This document shows positions 58,792 to 64,000 of a DNA stretch of 64,000 nt, piece by piece. This DNA comes from Filobasidium wieringae (taxonomy: Eukaryota > Basidiomycota > Tremellomycetes > Filobasidiales > Filobasidiaceae). The notes below the pieces were generated by a model that had not been told where the DNA came from, made no database searches, and saw nothing but the letters and a program-made list of their open reading frames with translations. Where the stretch lies: the NCBI GenBank assembly GCA_001600055.1, contig BCIV01000015.1, positions 414,763 through 478,762 of the forward strand. Reading direction: 5' to 3'. A program made the position numbers and the translations under genes. Numbering within the stretch: the stretch's first letter is position 1; every line of letters begins with the position of its first letter.

Positions 58792-60345
58792 CCAGCACAA
58801 CAGTTCAACAGTTCAAACGTACATCGCAAGCTCAGCCTTGACAATCGCCTCCAAGCACTCCAAGGTAGAGTTCCACCTCGTTTGCACGTCGATAGGGATG
58901 GTGTACGTCCCTCCCTGTTCGATCTCACCCTTGTTTTTGGCCATTGCAACAGTGGCAACCCACTTACGCTTAAGTTCACCTTAATACTTGAGGCGCTTAG
59001 CAAGTAAACGGCACTGTGTAGTTGAACGCAATTAAACAGTTAAATAACTGAACTTCTGATTGGGCGGTTAAAGATGAAAAGATACTAAGTTTCGTCAGGA
59101 TTGATGCCACCCTCTTCTACGAGTCAGCCAGACGCTTCTTGTCCTTCTCGTTTGCTGAAGGACATGCAGTGAGAGGGAGCAAATCCAGGATCGCCTGATC
59201 AGGAGAGATCTCCTCCCGCTGAGTGAACGACCCAACTTTGCTCTCATCATCGTCATCTTCCTCGATATCAGAGTCAAAGACGTCACGTTCCGGCTCATTC
59301 AAATCGTCTGCCTCCAGTTGAGACCACTCCGATCCAGTGGCTCCCTCAATAACGGCCTAAAGTTGTGAGATTGTTTGAAGTTTAGTGGAGTTCAACTTTA
59401 AACTTCAAACGGCAGTGGAGTCAACTTACTCCAACAACCAGATTCAAGATGTGGGCGAAACATCTGACACGACCTAAATGCCCATGGAACATCTTCCGCC
59501 CATGCGTGGCAAGAGAATCGACCATCTTGTCGTTGTTGAAAGCGTCATCACAGATGACCGACATCACCTTGTTCTTGATCCCCCAATCGGTCAGGCACTT
59601 AGCCACAACGTCAGCCATGTGCTCCCCAGTGTCATGTTNCGGTGTGCTAAACACATCAATAAAACAAGGACATTCAAGGTCAGCAATGTTGATCTGATCA
59701 GTCACGTCTAGGAAGTTCAAAGTTCAGATGTTTGAACGCCTGAACTTTACTCACTGATGGAAAGACAACATCACCTGCATTGCTTTGAACATGCTATCAT
59801 TTCCCACCGTCTTGTCCAGGGCAATTGACCAATTGGCAATGATCGCAATGTATGCTTTCCCGCTCCTTCCAGTCCATCCATCAAGAGAAATGTGGATTGC
59901 ACTGTGCGTCTCGCAAAGACGTGCCTTCAGGTTCAACACAGTCCTATCGTGCATCATATGCATGTCCTTCTTGACCTGACGTCTAGACGGCAGAACCGTA
60001 TCCATGGCAGGAAAGGATGCGGTAAATATTGACTTGAACTAAATTATAGGCAAGAAATGAGTTCAAAGGTTCAAAGGTTCAAAGGTTGAACGGTACTTAC
60101 AGCATCTTGATCCACCACTCTGAATGTGTGATGGTTCACTGCAATCCATTCAAGGATTGCATAGCGGGTCTCCATCAAACGAGGCTCACCTGGCTGAACC
60201 TCAGAAATCGACCCATCCACCAGACGAGTCTGTGAGTTGTCAACCCTCTTCTTACACGTATTGGTGTGATTGTTCATGGAGGTCCCTGACCCGGCTGTGT
60301 TTGCGGTCTTCAAGGCAATCCAAGGGCAGTACAGTACCTATGCAG

Positions 60346-61181
60346 AAGAGGGAGAAATGATGAGCAAACGACTCACAAGTGATCATTGATGACACACCAG
60401 ATTGAGAAGTTGAAAGCATACTTGCAAAACATAGATTTGGTAAACAACTTAGTTACATTATCAAGTCAAAAGCATTTGAAGACCATGATACAGCATGGGA
60501 ACCAGAACAAAGCATTAGGGAGACACTCAAGTCCAACAATACAACATCAACAAAACCGCACAAAACCACTCATAGCTTGGTCAATTATTATCACAAACCC
60601 AGATTGTTTGTGTTTGGAGTGTACACATGACGGCACTGTCTTTAGTGTTGGCATAAGTTCAAAAGTCCGAGTCCAAGTCTATATTTTTTTCCAAACCATT
60701 AGACTTGGACGGCACTTTAGACATATGGCTGTCTAATTTTAGATGCGTCTAAAATTGGAAGTCGAAGGGATCCTGACAAAACACAGTTTGAGTCTAATCA
60801 ATCATTCTACATTGTTTTCTACCGTTCATATGGCCCCTAGTACATCCAGCTGGGCACTGCATGCTGTGGCTGAAGGCATAGACATGATACAAGTTGACAT
60901 CTAGCCCTTCAAATCGTCTAGATGCCTGCTTTGGCCATCTAAAGTCTAAAAGTCTAAAAAAAGATCACACAAGTTTAGACCTAGACTTGAACTTAGATGC
61001 CATTTGCGGTCTAACATCTGGCGTCCAGCCACCTAACTTAGACATGTGCCAACTCTAGGCCAGATAGCAACACCACCTCCGACAAACTTCACTCAACACT
61101 CCACAAGCATTATAGACTTATTCAGCAAGAACCGCGGCATTGGCCTTGCTTTTGCTCCTGAAGAAGCGTTGGCTCTGTCGA
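60346..61181. other. Spacer rich in TCTAA/TTTAGA motifs
   Basis: No gene. Between about 60650 and 61040 short motifs such as TCTAA, TTTAGA and GTCTAAA are scattered on both strands many times (for example in AAAGTCTAAAAGTCTAAAAA). The overall composition is AT-rich and unlike coding DNA. It may be the inner part of a nonautonomous transposon. Confidence 0.5.
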
Positions 61182-61245
61182 ATATGCGCTATTGTGCTAT
61201 GCAACCTCAGCCTAGTGTCACGTGACACTCTTCCCTCTTGCGCGC
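61182..61245 (-). repeat. Right arm of the 64-bp inverted repeat
   Basis: Partner of 58729-58791. It reads ATATGCGCTATTGTGC at its start and ends in CTTGCGCGC. Near identity suggests either recent origin or ongoing function as transposon ends. Confidence 0.85.
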
Positions 61246-61461
61246 AAACGTTCAACTGTTCAGATCTGTTGGACATTCCAACTGTTTTCCTTTTACTTTC
61301 CACTCAGCACCCTCTTTTTAATAACACCATAAATCCAACAAGTACAAGTGTGGAGTGACCGGGTGTTCAGAAGAATACCAAGTTGCTCTCACAGCTATTA
61401 TTTGTCCAGGTTCTTGCAGTTGTCTTATCTTATCCCTGAATCCCACTGATATCTTAACAAG

Positions 61462-61494
61462 TTGGTGAAGTTGATGAAGTTGATGAAGTTGAAG
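61462..61494 (+). repeat. Short tandem repeat of TTGATGAAG
   Basis: About three and a half copies of the 9-bp unit TTGATGAAG (with one GTG variant), just upstream of the gypsy relic. Confidence 0.75.
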
Positions 61495-61978
61495 TGAGCA
61501 ACAAGGGTAGCTAAGCCTTGTTGTGTTGAAGGTTGAAGGTGCTGAAGCATGAGTGCTGAAGCTGGGGATGAAGGTATGAGTCAGGAAGTATGTTCTATGA
61601 AGACTGAAGAAGTAGGAGGTAAGAGTGTTCAGCTCTGTTCCTCCCCTTCTGGCCTTGTATATATATGTCTACAAGACAATAGAGTACAAGTGAAAGGTAT
61701 CAACAAGGATTCGTAAAGTAGTACGAGTATCCGTAAAGTGAATCTTATTCCTGCCAAGGAATTGATGAAGTACTAGTTTGAGAACACTAAGTTTGATGAA
61801 GTAGGTGTTTGAGAACACTAAGTTTGATCAAGTACATGTTTGAGATCAAGAAGGTTTGATCAAGTCCAAAACTGATTGATGAGTCCGTGGATGATCCGTA
61901 GTGCTGTGCAGCTGTGTTGTGTTGGTGTTTCAACTGTGCGTGTTGGTATATCCAATGTGTGTAGTGCGCGTATAGTGC
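61495..61978. other. Possible LTR-like leader with 31-bp tandem repeat
   Basis: A TATA-like GTATATATATG sits near 61657. At 61776-61803 and 61807-61834 the 28-bp segment beginning GTTTGAGAACACTAAGTTTG is repeated with a 31-bp period, and a degenerate third copy follows to about 61865. This could be part of the LTR or leader of the following gypsy relic, but no second LTR is found in the window. Confidence 0.4.
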
Positions 61979-63735
61979 GTGTATCCTTCACAGGCACACA
62001 ACGAGCATGTCAAAGAGGTCCTGCGGAGGCTGTTGGACCATGGGCTGTATGCCGAGGCAGAGAAGTGTGAGTTCGACACAAACCACACGGAGTTTCTCGG
62101 TTACGATGTGTCACCCAGAGGGGTGGAAATGGACCCCAAGAAAATCGAGGCGGTGCTGAAATGGGCAGCACCACAAACTGTGAAAGGGTTGCAATCCTTT
62201 CTAGGATTCGCAAACTTCTACCAAAGGTTCATACGGGACTACTCTAAAACCACCAGGCCAATGACGGCACTGTTGAAGAAAGGAGCGAAGTTCCTATGGA
62301 ACGGGCCGGTGGACAAGGCCTTTCAGAAGCTGAATAGGTCATTCACCTCGGCGCCAATACTTGCCCACTTCGACGAGAACGCAGACGTCACCTTGGAGAC
62401 GGACGCTTCTGCCGGAGCCATCGGAGGGGTATTGTCCCAGGTAGGACCCGACGGGCTAATGCGGCCAGTGGCGTTCATGTCTAGGACGTTGACCAATGTG
62501 GAGAGAAACTATGATGTGCACGACAGGGAATTACTAGCCATCATCTTCTCTTGCGCAGTATGGAGACATTACCTAGAAGGAGGAAGAAAGGTGAAAATCC
62601 TGACGGATCACAAAAACCTGGAGTATTTCCGGACAGAGAAGATGCTGAACCGAAGACAGACCCGGTGGGCCCAGCGACTGGCAGGGATCAATTACTCCCT
62701 GACTTACAAGCCGGGCACCCTTAATGGCAAGGCCAACGCTCTCTCCTGGCGGGAGGAGCTGATGTCGGAACCGGAGCCGAAGAAACCGGAAATGATGTTC
62801 CGCACTGCTTCTGTTTTTGCCACGAAGTTGGGAGTAGGAGTTTCCCCCTCAGACGTCTTCCCGAAGGGCAGGGTACGGGTTGAATAAACCGGGGGCGTCT
62901 CGCCCACGGAGGTGTTTAACCTCCCGCCTGTCACAACGATGGCGATCTTCGGGACGATCCAGGCAAACGGGAAGGAGTTCTATGACCGGGTCCGCCGGGC
63001 CACGGAAGACGAACTCTTCTCCAATGTGATCATGACGGACCTCATGGATGGGATTAGAGTACCTGGGTTTGCAATCCAGGATGGGCTCCTCACTTGCAGA
63101 GGACTGGTATACATCCCCGATGTGGAGGCCCTCCAGACCACGGTAGTCAAGAGCGTGCACGACCACCGGTTGTTGGGCCACTATGGGAGAGACAAGGCGG
63201 TGGAGCTGGCTTCTCGAAATTACTGGTGGGGAGGCATGAAGAAGGATGTTAGCGACTACATCAACTCATGCCCAATTTGTCAGAAGAATCGTAAGGCTCG
63301 TAAACTTCCTATGGGGAACTGGCCCCGCTACCGGTGTCCTACGGACCCTGGCAATGGGTCACCATGGACCATATCACAGACCTCCCGCCGGACCAAGGCA
63401 AAGATGCTATCCTTGTGGTGGTAGATTGTTTCACCAAACAGAGCCATTTCATTGCCTGCAGAAAGGATGATGACGCGGCGGCATTTGCAAAAATGTTCGT
63501 GAAGGAAATTGTGCGATTGCACGGGGTTCCGACGGATTTGGTCAGCAATAGAGGGACACTATTCACCTCCACCATGTGGACAGAGGTCTGTAAGGTCCTG
63601 GACATCAAGCAGCGGTTGTCCACCGCTTATCACCCCCAGACGGATGGACGAACCGAGACGACCAACTCCACCCTGGAGCAGTACCTGCAGTCATACGTCA
63701 ACTTCCAGCAGGATGAATGGGTGTGTTGCAATTCG
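61979..63735 (+). pseudogene. Ty3/gypsy pol relic: partial RT, RNase H, partial integrase
   Basis: Frame 61979-62887 starts inside reverse transcriptase (HVKEVLRRLLDHGLYAEAEK, TEFLGYDVSPRG, GLQSFLGFANFYQRFI). It continues through RNase H (TLETDASAGAIGGVLSQVG, DRELLAIIFSCAVWRHYLEG) and stops at 62885. Integrase resumes at 62912 with the HHCC zinc part (HDHRLLGHYGRDKA, YINSCPICQKNRK). It shifts frame near 63318 within a G-run and continues with the catalytic core (WVTMDHITDLP, DCFTKQSHFIACRK, STAYHPQTDGRTE) to 63735, where homology ends abruptly. Gag, protease, the RT active-site part and the integrase tail are missing. The copy is nonfunctional. Confidence 0.85.
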
Positions 63736-64000
63736 CAATGATTTGACATCATTGGCAATAAGCCATATGGATGACATATGGATTGGCAATCTCAAACACA
63801 AAGGGAATCATGAAACATAAACAACATACCATGAAACACAGGGGTAGCACAGCAATCACGTACTTGTGATCGATCACGTGATTAGGTTGGCACAGCTCAT
63901 CAATCTCGTACTACTTTACGGACAGTCCCACATTGGTCCCACAGTGGTCCCACTGGTTGCACATGATACATGTGAACTGTTAACAGGGTGGTCATCTATC
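63736..64000. other. Non-coding end of window
   Basis: After the integrase break at about 63735 the sequence is AT-rich. It contains the inverted pair ATCACGT...ACGTGAT (63856-63882) and, at 63907-63920, the reverse complement of CGTAAAGTAGTACG found at 61712-61725. No gene is seen. Confidence 0.45.

Larger units (their letters stand above)
57968..60345 (-). pseudogene. Broken hAT-superfamily transposase
   Basis: Pieces appear in order on the minus strand. About 60107-60337 carries a BED-like part (TSMNNHTNTCKKRV), and 59751-60040 has SLDGWTGRSGKAYIAIIANW. At 59457-59715 are HMADVVAKCLTDWGIKNKVM and RVRCFAHILNLVVG, and 59117-59365 is acidic (EEDDDDESKVGSF) and ends in a stop. Near 58810-58870 comes RWNSTLECLEAIVKAELAM, and 57968-58570 has the hAT dimerisation tail (CLNLATPVEVERAFSRAGLV, LDPETAGIQLLVADWFKHGH). 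The middle of the catalytic region (about 200 residues) is missing. Base 59639 is N, so one codon is unknown. Some gaps look like real introns (GTAAGT...TAG), some are damage. Confidence 0.75.

Overview
The window is nuclear DNA of a basidiomycete fungus, most probably a Tremellomycete (Cryptococcus/Kwoniella/Saitozyma-like); this is inferred, not proven. The evidence is dense short introns (mostly 50-75 nt, GTRNGT...YAG), several exons under 30 nt, roughly balanced base composition, an intron-bearing tRNA, and protein families and domain layouts typical of that group. Exon models below were built by hand from splice signals, and each spliced reading frame was checked to be open and divisible by three.

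Region 1 (1-52.2 kb) is a compact housekeeping segment with genes on both strands in divergent and convergent pairs. In order: TIM44 (-), RPS30 (+), a kinesin-7/CENP-E-like motor (+), an MTM1/SLC25A39-type mitochondrial carrier (-), free methionine-(R)-sulfoxide reductase (-), a Cys-rich hypothetical protein (-), INCENP/Sli15 (-), haspin kinase (+), a CofD/UPF0052 protein (-), tRNA-Asn (+), a two-TM protein (+), an OM14-like mitochondrial outer-membrane protein (-), a CAK-like CDK-family kinase (-), DNA polymerase epsilon subunit DPB4 (+), a GFA/CENP-V-fold protein (-), BUD27/URI (+), proteasome assembly factor UMP1 (-), exocyst SEC3 (+), NuA4 subunit EPL1 (-), rRNA-processing FCF2 (-), an HST2/SIRT2 sirtuin (+) and a short acidic hypothetical protein (-).

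Region 2 (52.28-64 kb) is a transposable-element island with a sharp left edge. It begins with an apparently complete PIF/Harbinger DNA transposon (52281-56475) with perfect 18-bp terminal inverted repeats, a candidate 3-bp ACT target duplication, a transposase gene and a convergent accessory gene. After it come a minus-strand gypsy-like pol relic, a broken hAT transposase in pieces with a 64-bp inverted repeat around part of it, AT-rich TCTAA/TTTAGA and TTGAAC-rich spacer DNA, and a 5'-truncated, frameshifted Ty3/gypsy RT-RNaseH-integrase relic.

The most notable functional link is the head-to-head INCENP-haspin pair sharing 442 bp. In other eukaryotes haspin phosphorylates histone H3 Thr3, the mark that recruits the chromosomal passenger complex to which INCENP belongs. 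A CENP-E-like kinesin lies about 12 kb away. No bacterial-style operon, CRISPR array, phage or plasmid feature was seen.
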